In this document: in pieces, positions 9,706 to 18,312 of the stretch
Position numbering within the stretch: the stretch's first letter is position 1
Layout: each line of letters begins with the position of its first letter
Notes under the pieces: generated by a model
What the model was told of the DNA's origin: nothing
Database searches by the model: none
What the model saw: only the letters and a program-made list of their open reading frames with translations
Position numbers and translations under genes: made by a program
NCBI GenBank assembly: GCA_965222825.1
Contig: OZ244964.1
Span: 868,001 to 932,000, forward strand
Direction: 5' to 3'
Length of the DNA: 64,000 nucleotides
From: G965207335 sp965222825
GTDB taxonomy: Bacteria; Pseudomonadota; Gammaproteobacteria; PS1; Pseudothioglobaceae

Positions 9706-10787
9706 TGTTTTTAGAAATAATGAATTTTTTATATCGGTTAGATATTGGCTTTAGTGTCTTTAATTATCTAACAGTAAGAGCCATATTTGCAACCCTTAGC
9801 TCATTACTTATAAGTATGTTTTTAGGTAAGTTTGCAATTAACAAACTATCTACTTATCAAATCCGCCAAACCATTAGAAAAGATGGACCTAAAAGTCATC
9901 TTAGCAAATCAGGCACGCCTACTATGGGCGGAGTATTAATATTATTTTCCTTTATTGTTAGTGTAATATTATGGGGTAATTTAAGTAATACCTATGTTTA
10001 TATTGTATTAAGTAGTGCTATTATTTTTGGTGCTATTGGCTTTTTAGACGATATATTAAAAATACGCAATAAAAGCTCAGATGGTTTAAATGCTAAACAA
10101 AAATACGCAGTGCAATCATTAGCCGCAATTATTATTGGCTATTGGATTTTTCAAACAGCAGGCGTAGAGCACCAATTAGTAGTGCCGTTTGTGAAAGATT
10201 TTTACTATACTTTGGGTTTGTTTGGCTTTATAATTTTTTCATACTTTGTAATTGTAGGCACCAGCAATGCCGTTAATCTTACTGATGGTTTAGATGGTTT
10301 AGCAATTATGCCAGTTATACTAGTAGCTGGAACTTTTGGTATTTTTGCTTATTTGAGTAGTAATTACAATTTTGCTAATTATTTGTCTATACCATTTTTA
10401 CCAAATGTCAGTGAAGTAGTTGTTATATGTGCCGCATTAATAGGCTCTAGTATGGGTTTTTTGTGGTTTAATTCCTATCCTGCTAATATATTTATGGGTG
10501 ATGTTGGCTCACTGTCCTTAGGGGCTTTACTTGGGGTTATTGCTATTATTATTCATCAGGAATTATTATTATTTATAATAGGCGGTGTGTTTGTATTAGA
10601 AGCATTATCTGTTATTTTACAGGTGGGCTCTTATAAACTTTTTAATAAAAAACGCATATTTTTAATGGCACCACTACACCATCATTTTGAGCGTAAGGGT
10701 TGGAGTGAGCCTAAAATTATTGTGCGTTTTTGGATGATTACTATGGTATTAGTTTTGATTGGTTTATCTAGTTTAAAAATAAGATAG
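9705..10787 (+). CDS. mraY: Phospho-MurNAc-pentapeptide transferase
   Basis: Integral membrane enzyme of 360 residues that makes lipid I from UDP-MurNAc-pentapeptide and undecaprenyl phosphate. Family motifs are intact: KDGPKSHLSKSGTPTMGG near residue 60, the Asp pair in GFLDDILKIR, NLTDGLDGLA, FMGDVGSLSLGALLG, and the His-rich APLHHHFERKGWSE near the end. About ten membrane segments fit the family. In most gammaproteobacteria mraY lies inside the dcw cell-wall cluster between murF and murD. Here it is flanked by a foldase and dcd, so that cluster has been broken up. Confidence 0.96.
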   Translation: MFLEIMNFLYRLDIGFSVFNYLTVRAIFATLSSLLISMFLGKFAINKLSTYQIRQTIRKDGPKSHLSKSGTPTMGGVLILFSFIVSVILWGNLSNTYVYIVLSSAIIFGAIGFLDDILKIRNKSSDGLNAKQKYAVQSLAAIIIGYWIFQTAGVEHQLVVPFVKDFYYTLGLFGFIIFSYFVIVGTSNAVNLTDGLDGLAIMPVILVAGTFGIFAYLSSNYNFANYLSIPFLPNVSEVVVICAALIGSSMGFLWFNSYPANIFMGDVGSLSLGALLGVIAIIIHQELLLFIIGGVFVLEALSVILQVGSYKLFNKKRIFLMAPLHHHFERKGWSEPKIIVRFWMITMVLVLIGLSSLKIR

Positions 10788-10788
10788 A

Positions 10789-11355
10789 ATGAGTATTCAA
10801 GCAGATAAATGGATTAAAAAAATGGCTAAAGAACACAAAATGATTGAGCCATTTTGTGATAAACAAATACGCAACATAGCAGACAATAAAGTAATATCTT
10901 ATGGCGTTTCTAGCTATGGTTATGATGTTCGTTGTGCTAATGAATTTAAAATTTTTACTAACATCAATACTAGTATTGTTGATCCTAAAAATTTTAGCAC
11001 TAATAATTTTGTTAGTATAAATTCTGATGTATGTATTATTCCACCTAATTCTTTTGTGTTAGCAAGAACAGTAGAATATTTTCGCATACCTCGCTCAGTT
11101 TTAGTCGTTTGTTTAGGTAAATCAACCTATGCACGATGCGGTATTATTGTAAATGTAACTCCTCTTGAACCACAGTGGGAGGGGCATGTTACCTTAGAAT
11201 TTTCTAATACTACACCACTTCCTGCTAAAATTTATGCTAATGAAGGTGTTGCACAAATGTTGTTTTTTAAAGCCGAGGCAGATTGTCAAATATCCTATAA
11301 AGATAGAAATGGCAAATATCAAGGACAAACAGGTGTTAGCCTACCTAAGACATAA
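10789..11355 (+). CDS. dcd: dCTP deaminase
   Basis: Deaminates dCTP to dUTP in pyrimidine deoxynucleotide synthesis. Length is 188 residues, as in E. coli Dcd. Conserved blocks seen are SSYGYDVRCANEFKIFTN near residues 41-58, LGKSTYARCGIIVNVTPLEP (with the Ser-x2-Ala-Arg region and catalytic Glu) near 110-130, and EGVAQMLFF near 153-161. It starts one base after the mraY stop and is probably in the same transcript. It ends 28 bases before the convergent gene at 11384. Confidence 0.95.
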   Translation: MSIQADKWIKKMAKEHKMIEPFCDKQIRNIADNKVISYGVSSYGYDVRCANEFKIFTNINTSIVDPKNFSTNNFVSINSDVCIIPPNSFVLARTVEYFRIPRSVLVVCLGKSTYARCGIIVNVTPLEPQWEGHVTLEFSNTTPLPAKIYANEGVAQMLFFKAEADCQISYKDRNGKYQGQTGVSLPKT

Positions 11356-11383
11356 ATAAACTATTGTATAATAATACTTTTTT

Positions 11384-11764
11384 TTAACTTATGCTTAAAA
11401 TTTGTTTTAATTGCCAATTACTTATAGGTAATGCTAGTGTGTGATGGATTTTATAGCGTTTGGAAAACTGCTTTAATTGTATTTTATTAATCATATCAAA
11501 TAAAACTATAATTTTAGCATCTGGGCTATTGCTTTCTAAGGTAGCAAGCAGTGATTCAATGTTGCTAACTCTATCACGAAACTCTGGATTGTAACTAAAC
11601 TCTGCAACTATTGTTGTATAAGTATTTTTCTTGGCTAGTTTTATTGCTTTTCTTGGGTTAGTTTCAAAATCCACTTGATAACCTAATTCTATAAATAACT
11701 CACTAAAATCTGGAAAACCACCTTCATCAACAAAAAATAATAATCTATTGGCGTTGTTTAGCAT
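11384..11764 (-). CDS. Divergent response-regulator receiver-like protein
   Basis: Protein of 126 residues from the ATG at 11764. A TTG start at 11788 would add eight residues and deepen the overlap with tgt. The alternation of hydrophobic strands and helices (RLLFFVDEG, then YTTIVAEFSYN, then AKIIVLFDM, then IHHTLALPIS) resembles a receiver domain. The acidic pocket is poorly kept and the phosphorylation Asp is replaced by a Glu-Phe context. It may therefore be a pseudo-receiver. It overlaps the end of tgt by 20 bases, so it is likely translated from the same mRNA. I do not recognise a specific family. Confidence 0.5.
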   Translation of the reverse strand: MLNNANRLLFFVDEGGFPDFSELFIELGYQVDFETNPRKAIKLAKKNTYTTIVAEFSYNPEFRDRVSNIESLLATLESNSPDAKIIVLFDMINKIQLKQFSKRYKIHHTLALPISNWQLKQILSIS

Positions 11765-12848
11765 AAAAGTTTTTTTTAAATTGTTCAAACCTCCTTTTTA
11801 ATATAGCATTACGCATAGTGTGCATTAAATTTTGGTAGTAATATAAATTATGAATAGTTGCCAGCCTTGTGCCTAATATTTCATTTATTTTTTGCAGGTA
11901 GTATAAATAAGCGCGACTGTAATTTTTACAAGTATAACAAACACAATTATTATCAATAGCATTAGTATCGCTCTTATATTTACTATTACGAATTTTTACT
12001 ACCCCAAATGAGCTAAATAAATATCCATTTCTAGCATTACGAGTTGGCATTACACAATCAAACATATCAGCACCTAGACTAACTGCTTCTACTAAGTCGC
12101 TTGGCGTGCCAACACCCATTAAGTATCTGGGCTTGTTATGGGGCATTTTTCTAGTTATGGTGCTTAATATTTGTATCATTTCTTGTTTTGTTTCACCCAC
12201 TGATAAACCTCCAATGGCATAACCATCAAAGCCAATATCCGTTAATTTTTCTAATGACTCTATTCTTAGGTCATCATACATACCGCCTTGAATTATGCCA
12301 AATAAAGCATTATTATTATTTAGTTTACTGTGCTCATCTTTACTTCTTTTTGCCCATCTAAGTGATAATTGCATAGAAGTATTAGTGGTTTTTTTATCAG
12401 CAGGATATGGTGTGCATTCATCAAAAATCATTGCAATATCAGAACCTAATTTAGTTTGTATTTGTATTGATTCCTCAGGTCCCATAAATACCTTAGTGCC
12501 ATTTTTTGGATTGCGAAAAAGCACCCCTTGCTCGCTAATTTTAGCCATACTACCTAGACTAAATACTTGGAAACCACCAGAATCAGTTAAAATAGGCTTA
12601 TCCCAGTGCATAAAATTGTGTAACCCGCCGTGTAAATTTATAATATTATCTATTGAATTTAGTGATAAGTGAAAGGTATTAGTTAAAATTACTTGTGTGG
12701 TAGTTATTTTTAATTCCTCAGGCGTCATTGCTTTTACTGCACCATAAGTGCCAACAGGCATAAACGCTGGAGTATCAATTACACCTCTTTTGAGTGATAT
12801 TTGCCCTAGTCTTGCTAAATTATCAGTTTTCAAAAGACTAAATTGCAT
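11745..12848 (-). CDS. tgt: Queuine tRNA-ribosyltransferase
   Basis: Exchanges guanine-34 for preQ1 in the anticodon of tRNAs with GUN anticodons. Length 367 residues, standard for bacterial Tgt. DSGGFQVFSLG near residue 89 holds a catalytic Asp, GGLSVGETKQEM and the FDCVMPTRNARNG block (with the nucleophile Asp) follow. The zinc site is CVCYTCKNYSRAYL...TIHN. QueD for the same pathway is at 52138-52524, so queuosine synthesis is at least partly present. It lies directly downstream of the ABC exporter gene with a four-base gap. Confidence 0.96.
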   Translation of the reverse strand: MQFSLLKTDNLARLGQISLKRGVIDTPAFMPVGTYGAVKAMTPEELKITTTQVILTNTFHLSLNSIDNIINLHGGLHNFMHWDKPILTDSGGFQVFSLGSMAKISEQGVLFRNPKNGTKVFMGPEESIQIQTKLGSDIAMIFDECTPYPADKKTTNTSMQLSLRWAKRSKDEHSKLNNNNALFGIIQGGMYDDLRIESLEKLTDIGFDGYAIGGLSVGETKQEMIQILSTITRKMPHNKPRYLMGVGTPSDLVEAVSLGADMFDCVMPTRNARNGYLFSSFGVVKIRNSKYKSDTNAIDNNCVCYTCKNYSRAYLYYLQKINEILGTRLATIHNLYYYQNLMHTMRNAILKRRFEQFKKNFYAKQRQ

Positions 12849-12852
12849 CTTG

Positions 12853-14631
12853 TTAGATTTTTTCTTTGATTTGTAAATACCAAAGTTTACTATATTCGCT
12901 ATCTTTTGCTATTAATTCTTTGTGTGTGCCATGCTCTAATACTCCATTTCCATCTAAGACAATAATTTTATCAGCATCAATAATAGTTGATAATCTGTGA
13001 GCTATAACCAGCATGGTATTATGTCCTTGTAATGTCTTAATTGAGTTTTGCACTATTTTTTCTGAATGTGAATCTAGTGCTGATGTTGCTTCATCAAAAA
13101 TAAATAATTTTGGTTTTTTAAGTAGCGATCTAGCTATTGCTAAGCGTTGTCTCTCACCACCAGATAGTTTCAAACCTCTTTCGCCAACTTTGGTATCATA
13201 ACCATCTGGTAATTTATTGATAAAATCCTCCAAATATGTTGCTTTGACTACTTTTTTTATCTCATCCATACTAGCATCTTGGCTACCATAACTAATATTA
13301 TAAAGTATAGTTTCGTTAAACATAACCGCATCTTGTGGCACTATGGCTATTTGTTTTCTTAAACTATCTTGTTTTATATCTGCTATATTTTGTCCAGCTA
13401 TTAAAATTTTGCCACTATCAATATCATAAAATCTAAATAGCAGTTTTGCAATACTAGACTTTCCAACCCCAGATGCACCGACAATAGCAAATTTTTGTTT
13501 AGGCTTAATGCTAAAACTTAGGTTATTTAACGCCTTAGTCCCATTAGGGTATGAAAAATTAACATCAACAAAATTAACAGAGCATTGTTTTATAACTAAG
13601 TCTTTAGCATTGGGTTTATCTTTTATTGCTATCTTAGTATCAAGTAGTTTAAATAAATTGTTCATATCAATTAAATTATGTTTAATTTGGCGATAAATTA
13701 TACCCAGAGTGCCAAGTGGCAAAAATAATTGTAATAATAGTGTTTGAATTAAAATCATATCGCCTAAACTTAGAGCACCATCAACAACCCCCTGTGCTGC
13801 TAATATCAAAATAATAGTCATTCCAATAACAATAATAGAGCCTTGAGCAAAGTTTAATATAGCCATAGAAGTAAAGGTTTTTATTGCTATTTTTTCCCAT
13901 TTTTTAATAATTTTTTCATAGCGGTTAAATTCAAATTCTTCGTTGGAAAAATATTTTACTGTTTCATAATTAATTAAACTATCAATAGCACAAGTTTTGG
14001 CTATTGAATCCATATCATTCATTTCGTAGCGATATTTCATTCTCCATGTAGTAATCATAAAAGTTAGCACTAAATAAATAAATACTGTAACTAATGAAGT
14101 AATAACAAAAAATATATCGTAGTTAAAGAATAAAATACCAGCAATTAATAACACTTCAAATAATGAGGGAAATATACTAAATACTAAAATAGATAATAAA
14201 GTGCTAGTGCTTTGTGCACCTCTATCAATATCACGGCTAATACCGCCTATTTTTCTCTCAAGATGAAAGTTTAAGTCCAGATTATGTAAGTGTTTAAAAA
14301 CATTAATAGATATTAGATGCATAGACCTATAGCGAACCTTGGCAAAAACCGCATCTCTTAGCTCGTTAAATAGTGAACTAAGTAGCAATAATATGCCATA
14401 AGATAATAGTAAGCCTAATGGTAAAACTAGCACTATATTTCTACTATCTAGGCTATCAATAATATCTTTTAATATTATAGGTGAGCCTACGCTAGCTAAT
14501 TTAGCAAACATTAATAAAAATAGTGATAATAATATGCGATAACGCATACTATAGAGATATGGATATAAGCGTTTTACAATACTTATATTAGCACTTTTAT
14601 TGTCGTAATCATAGTGACTTTTATCTAGCAT
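12853..14631 (-). CDS. Atm1/HMT1-type ABC exporter, fused permease and ATPase
   Basis: Half-transporter of 592 residues. Six membrane helices fill about residues 25-330, with the RDIDRGAQSTS region between helices 2 and 3 that marks the ATM1/ABCB7/HMT1 group. The ATPase domain has Walker A GASGVGKSS near 385, a Q-loop VPQDAVMFNETI, the signature LSGGERQRLAIARSL, Walker B LFIFDEATSALD and the switch His in IAHRLST. Relatives export glutathione-linked or sulfur-containing compounds from the cytoplasm. The true substrate is not visible here. Its start overlaps the upstream hypothetical gene by seven bases. Confidence 0.88.
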   Translation of the reverse strand: MLDKSHYDYDNKSANISIVKRLYPYLYSMRYRILLSLFLLMFAKLASVGSPIILKDIIDSLDSRNIVLVLPLGLLLSYGILLLLSSLFNELRDAVFAKVRYRSMHLISINVFKHLHNLDLNFHLERKIGGISRDIDRGAQSTSTLLSILVFSIFPSLFEVLLIAGILFFNYDIFFVITSLVTVFIYLVLTFMITTWRMKYRYEMNDMDSIAKTCAIDSLINYETVKYFSNEEFEFNRYEKIIKKWEKIAIKTFTSMAILNFAQGSIIVIGMTIILILAAQGVVDGALSLGDMILIQTLLLQLFLPLGTLGIIYRQIKHNLIDMNNLFKLLDTKIAIKDKPNAKDLVIKQCSVNFVDVNFSYPNGTKALNNLSFSIKPKQKFAIVGASGVGKSSIAKLLFRFYDIDSGKILIAGQNIADIKQDSLRKQIAIVPQDAVMFNETILYNISYGSQDASMDEIKKVVKATYLEDFINKLPDGYDTKVGERGLKLSGGERQRLAIARSLLKKPKLFIFDEATSALDSHSEKIVQNSIKTLQGHNTMLVIAHRLSTIIDADKIIVLDGNGVLEHGTHKELIAKDSEYSKLWYLQIKEKI

Positions 14632-15011
14632 ATACTATATTTAGAATTATTTATAACATAATTATCGGGCAATATAGCACCTTTTTCACAAGCTATTTTG
14701 ATTATATCATTAGTGCGAAATTGCTCTGGGTGTAGTAGCGTTTCTTGTTTGTAAAATGCTTGTTGATGACACAACTCAGGATGAGTGTGGTTACAACCTA
14801 CAATATTAAATACACAATCTCCTACCTTCCAAGGTGCTTTTCCTATTATTTTACCCTTTATTATATGAATGCTATATTCTGGGTCTTTCTCCCAAAAATG
14901 TTCAAAATATAAAATCCCATCTGGGTGCTGGAATAATTCTTGCACCAAACGCTTTTCGCCGTTTGGGTATTGGATATAAAGTGGCGATCTAATAGTAAAT
15001 AAACTACTCAT
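14625..15011 (-). CDS. Conserved-looking hypothetical protein, 128 residues
   Basis: I do not recognise this protein. It is soluble and lacks a signal peptide. It is rich in aromatic residues and has a Cys/His cluster (GCNHTHPELCHQQ near 72-84) that could bind a metal, plus Cys in VGDCVFN, IACEK and at the C-terminus. The gene overlaps the start of the ABC exporter by seven bases, so co-translation is likely. The ATG at 15011 is the only good start. Upstream lies a spacer with a dispersed repeat. Confidence 0.6.
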   Translation of the reverse strand: MSSLFTIRSPLYIQYPNGEKRLVQELFQHPDGILYFEHFWEKDPEYSIHIIKGKIIGKAPWKVGDCVFNIVGCNHTHPELCHQQAFYKQETLLHPEQFRTNDIIKIACEKGAILPDNYVINNSKYSIC

Positions 15012-15054
15012 AATATAGTTAATTATACTATAAAGGCTACCTTATTCTAAAATG

Positions 15055-15085
15055 AAAAAACACATTTAATAAAAAGCACATTGCT
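15055..15085. repeat. Dispersed intergenic repeat fragment (copy near 2834)
   Basis: Carries CACATTTAATAAAAAGC followed by ATTGCT, shared with 2834-2868. After it, at 15141-15158, comes the short tract TTTTTAGGGTTGTTCA, which is the tail of the TAATTTTATTA repeat family. The rest of the 168-base spacer holds no recognisable gene. Confidence 0.45.
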
Positions 15086-15179
15086 AAAAATCTGCTAAAA
15101 TGTGTGCTTAGCGTAAAAATTACTACTATTAAAAACAGTTTATTTTTAGGGTTGTTCATAGCCTCAATTTTATTAACAT

Positions 15180-16043
15180 ATGAAACATATATTAACACAA
15201 CAACAAGGCTTTACTTTAATAGAGTTATTAGTAATTATGTCTATTATTGCTATTTTATCTAGTGTTTTTGTGCCTAGATTTTTAGACTTAGATAAAAAAC
15301 GAGCAAATTTAGTCATTAGCGAAATGTGGACTATAGCAGAAGCTATACAAACCTATGATACTCAAAATGGCACTTTCCCTGATGCGGCTGGTAATTGCAT
15401 AAATGCTATTACTACACTAACTGCTTCTAACTTATTAGCAGGAATTGATGCTAATGATAATGCTTGGGATGGAGGTAGTTATATAACTTCTTGCATAGAT
15501 AATGCCGCTTCAATTAGTATTTTGATGAATACTGAATGGGCATCATATACTAAAAACGCATTACCTAATTCTACAACTGATGGCACTAGAGTTGTTTTAC
15601 ATGTTTCTAAATTAGCATATGTGCCTGTCTTAGAGAGGTTTTTGTATTTAGATGCTACTCCTAGTGGTAATTATATTGTATCTGATGCTAATGATATAAT
15701 CTTAGCAGGTAGAAATACTACTGATGATGCCACTGCTAGTTTAGCTAGAGCGGTGTTTTATCAAGATGTTGTAGTGCATAATAGCGGAGTTATAGTAACT
15801 ATGCCAACTTGTACTTTTGGCTCGCCTAAACTGATAACTGCTCCAGTATCACTAAGAGCAAGTAATGATGAAATTATTAGAGATTGGCTTGTAAATACCG
15901 CTACAACAACACCAACTTGGAGTGTTAGTATAACATTAAGAACAGCAACACTTACCTCTAATACTACACCAACATTATCATTTAACGAAGGTGTAACGCC
16001 TACTGCAACTTCAATATTATTTATTAGCACTAAATGTCAATAA
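15180..16043 (+). CDS. Type II/IV pilin-like protein with class III N-terminal helix
   Basis: 287-residue exported protein. The N-terminus GFTLIELLVIMSIIAILSSV has the Gly-Phe prepilin cleavage site after a nine-residue leader, Glu at mature position 5 and the hydrophobic assembly helix. The globular part (about 40-287) is Ala/Thr/Ser-rich with Cys pairs (GNCINA, TSCIDN, TCTFG, final CQ) that probably form disulfides. It could be a pseudopilin of type II secretion or a minor type IV pilin; no other assembly gene is in the window. It is convergent with the gene for prepilin peptidase, 35 bases away. Confidence 0.82.
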   Translation: MKHILTQQQGFTLIELLVIMSIIAILSSVFVPRFLDLDKKRANLVISEMWTIAEAIQTYDTQNGTFPDAAGNCINAITTLTASNLLAGIDANDNAWDGGSYITSCIDNAASISILMNTEWASYTKNALPNSTTDGTRVVLHVSKLAYVPVLERFLYLDATPSGNYIVSDANDIILAGRNTTDDATASLARAVFYQDVVVHNSGVIVTMPTCTFGSPKLITAPVSLRASNDEIIRDWLVNTATTTPTWSVSITLRTATLTSNTTPTLSFNEGVTPTATSILFISTKCQ

Positions 16044-16078
16044 TTCTTATCAATATAGCCAACATATTTATAGCAAAT

Positions 16079-16816
16079 TCAATAATACAATAAGTTTGTT
16101 ATATTTGGAAAAAATAATAACACAAAACCCATAATAATTAAAAATGGTCCAAAGGCAAATTTCTTATTGTATTTCTTAGCACCTATGGCAAATATTATGC
16201 CTAAAATAGCAGCACCTAATAATAACATATTTAAAGATTGATAACCAAACCAAGCCCCTAGTGCCGAGGCTAGTTTAAAATCGCCATAACCCATAGCCTC
16301 TTTCTTTGTTATTAACTTAAACAGCCAATATATACTCCATAACACCATATAACCAAATACCGCACCAATTATGGCATCATTTATATAAACAAAACCATTA
16401 TCTAAATTAAATAACAACCCTAACCATAATAATGGTATGGTTAATTTATCTGGTAATAATTGTTGTTGTGCATCTATTAGCAACAAACAAATACTTAAAT
16501 ATGCAAATAATAAAATAAAAATGCTATTAATTTGTAGGCCAAATACCAACACAATAACCACGCTAATAATAGCACTAAATATCTCTACTAACGGGTATTG
16601 CCATGATATTTTAATACCACAATGTTTGCACTTTGCTTTTTGTAATAAAAATCCTACAACTGGTATCAAAGATATATAATCTATGGTATTCTTACAATTA
16701 GTGCAAAATGAGCGAGAGGGATTTATCAAACTTAACTCTCTAGGTAAACGATAAATAACTACATTCAAAAAACTACCAATCAACAATCCATACACAAAGC
16801 TAAAAAATATTATCAT
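16079..16816 (-). CDS. pilD: Prepilin peptidase and N-methyltransferase
   Basis: Inner-membrane aspartic protease that cleaves prepilin leaders and methylates the new N-terminus. Length is 245 residues. The cytoplasmic tetracysteine motif (CTNCKN near residue 38 and CKHCGI near 63) is complete, which indicates the bifunctional form. The catalytic Asp residues are in LLIDAQQQLLPD near 113 and GYGDFKL near 177. Seven or eight membrane helices are visible. The adjacent pilin-like protein is its obvious substrate. Confidence 0.94.
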   Translation of the reverse strand: MIIFFSFVYGLLIGSFLNVVIYRLPRELSLINPSRSFCTNCKNTIDYISLIPVVGFLLQKAKCKHCGIKISWQYPLVEIFSAIISVVIVLVFGLQINSIFILLFAYLSICLLLIDAQQQLLPDKLTIPLLWLGLLFNLDNGFVYINDAIIGAVFGYMVLWSIYWLFKLITKKEAMGYGDFKLASALGAWFGYQSLNMLLLGAAILGIIFAIGAKKYNKKFAFGPFLIIMGFVLLFFPNITNLLYY

Positions 16817-17149
16817 ATTGTTATTATACTGTAATAATTGCTATTTATTTATAAGCAGATTCTGAACAACCCTTAAAAGCAAGATACCGTCTTGTGCCAA
16901 ATTTATGATTACAGTTTCTTCTTTGAAGCCGGGCATCAAAGTTTGTTATTCTTTGAAAATATCAGCCTCTTAGCATTAGGTGCTTATTATTTGTGTTAGC
17001 AACAAGTAGCACTGCAAACAATGCCTTGAACAAACACTTTTAAAAGCCTTATATAATTTTATTAGGGTTGTTAATAAAAGCATATTCCCGCAAACTTGTG
17101 CTACGCACGCAGTGCAGAGGTTCTTGTTAGAAGCCGGGCGTCTAAGTTT
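16817..17149. repeat. Repeat-filled spacer of 333 bases
   Basis: No gene is visible. The spacer holds, in order, GATTCTGAACAACCCTTAAAAG (16859 on, whose reverse complement matches the ends of the TAATTTTATTA family), a half palindrome GAAGCCGGGCATCAAAGTTTG at 16925-16945, a TAATTTTATTA repeat copy at 17028-17077, a dyad of the TGTGCTACGCAC type at 17097-17110 and a second half palindrome GAAGCCGGGCGTCTAAG from 17130, followed by T5. The half palindromes resemble the REP-like sequences beside the transposase at 22397. The order suggests several insertions on top of each other. Confidence 0.6.
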
Positions 17150-18265
17150 TTATTTATTTAATATATCTGTTAATGCAGCAAGTAATAAGCTTATATTTTC
17201 TAAACGAGAGGAATTTCCCATTAAGCCAATACGCCATATTTTATTGGCTAATACGCCTATACCTGCTCCTATTTCTAAATTATATTCTGTTAGTAATTTA
17301 GTGCGAATTTGGACATCATTTACCCCGTTGGGAATATTAACAGAATTAAGTTGTGGCAGTCTATCATTTTCATTTACTAAGTAAGATAAACCTAATTTTT
17401 CTAAGCCTTGTTTTAATTTATTATGATTATCTATATGGCGTTTCCAAGCATTTTCTAATCCTTCTTCTAGTAGCATTACTAATGATTCGTGCAAACCATA
17501 TAAGGTATTAACAGGTGCGGTATGGTGGTAAGTTCTTTGCTTATTATCCCCCCAATAACCCATAACTAAATTTAAGTCTAAAAACCAACTAGGAACTGGT
17601 TTTTTACGGGTTTTAACCTTTGCTAATGCTCTGTTGTTAAAACTAATAGGTGCAATGCCAGGCATTGCTGATAAACATTTTTGCGTTCCTGAATAAATAG
17701 CATCAACACCCCATTTATCAACCTTTAATTTTGAGCCTCCTAATGAAGTAACTGCATCAACTATTACAATAGCATTAAACTCATGGGCTATCTGGCATAA
17801 TTCTTTAACATTTGATTGTGCCCCTGTTGAAGTTTCAGCGTGCACAAATGCTAAAATCTTAATATCATTATTGTTTATAAATGCTTCGCGGACTTTGTTA
17901 ATATTAACAGCCTCGCCCCAATTATCATTGACAATAATACTAACTCCGCCTAATCTATCAACATTTTCTTTCATCCGCATACCAAAAACACCATTTATAC
18001 AGACAATAACCTTATCACCTTGTTCAACTAAATTAACAAAGCAAGTCTCCATACCAGCAGAGCCCGGTGCTGATACTGGCATAGTTAGGTCATTTTTTGT
18101 TTGAAAAGCATATTTTAATCCGGCTTTTACCTCGTCCATCATAATAATAAATTCTGGGTCTAGATGTCCTATTGTAGGTCTAGCCATAGCAGATAATACC
18201 CTAGGATGAACATTAGATGGTCCAGGTCCCATAAGTGTCCTAATTGAAGGATTAAAAGATTTCAT
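17150..18265 (-). CDS. Serine/alanine-glyoxylate aminotransferase
   Basis: PLP enzyme that transaminates glyoxylate to glycine. Length is 371 residues from the ATG at 18265; a TTG at 18280 would add five residues but has no support. GPGPSNVHPRVLSA lies near the N-terminus, SAPGSAGMETCFVNL near residue 65, and the Schiff-base Lys is in SGTQKCLSAMPGIAP near 190. A C-terminal block, IGLMGNSSR, fits the AGXT/SgaA family. Glycolate oxidase genes follow divergently 47 bases away, so together they turn glycolate into glycine. Confidence 0.9.
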   Translation of the reverse strand: MKSFNPSIRTLMGPGPSNVHPRVLSAMARPTIGHLDPEFIIMMDEVKAGLKYAFQTKNDLTMPVSAPGSAGMETCFVNLVEQGDKVIVCINGVFGMRMKENVDRLGGVSIIVNDNWGEAVNINKVREAFINNNDIKILAFVHAETSTGAQSNVKELCQIAHEFNAIVIVDAVTSLGGSKLKVDKWGVDAIYSGTQKCLSAMPGIAPISFNNRALAKVKTRKKPVPSWFLDLNLVMGYWGDNKQRTYHHTAPVNTLYGLHESLVMLLEEGLENAWKRHIDNHNKLKQGLEKLGLSYLVNENDRLPQLNSVNIPNGVNDVQIRTKLLTEYNLEIGAGIGVLANKIWRIGLMGNSSRLENISLLLAALTDILNK

Positions 18266-18312
18266 AATTAAAATTACCAATAAAAAGAAAAACTCATATT
18301 ATAATATCTTAT

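Noticed and set aside
11789..11800. Strong AAGGAGG upstream of the receiver-like gene
   Set aside because: It lies one base from the TTG at 11788 and 25 from the ATG at 11764, so spacing fits neither start; the bases simply encode Arg-Arg codons of tgt.
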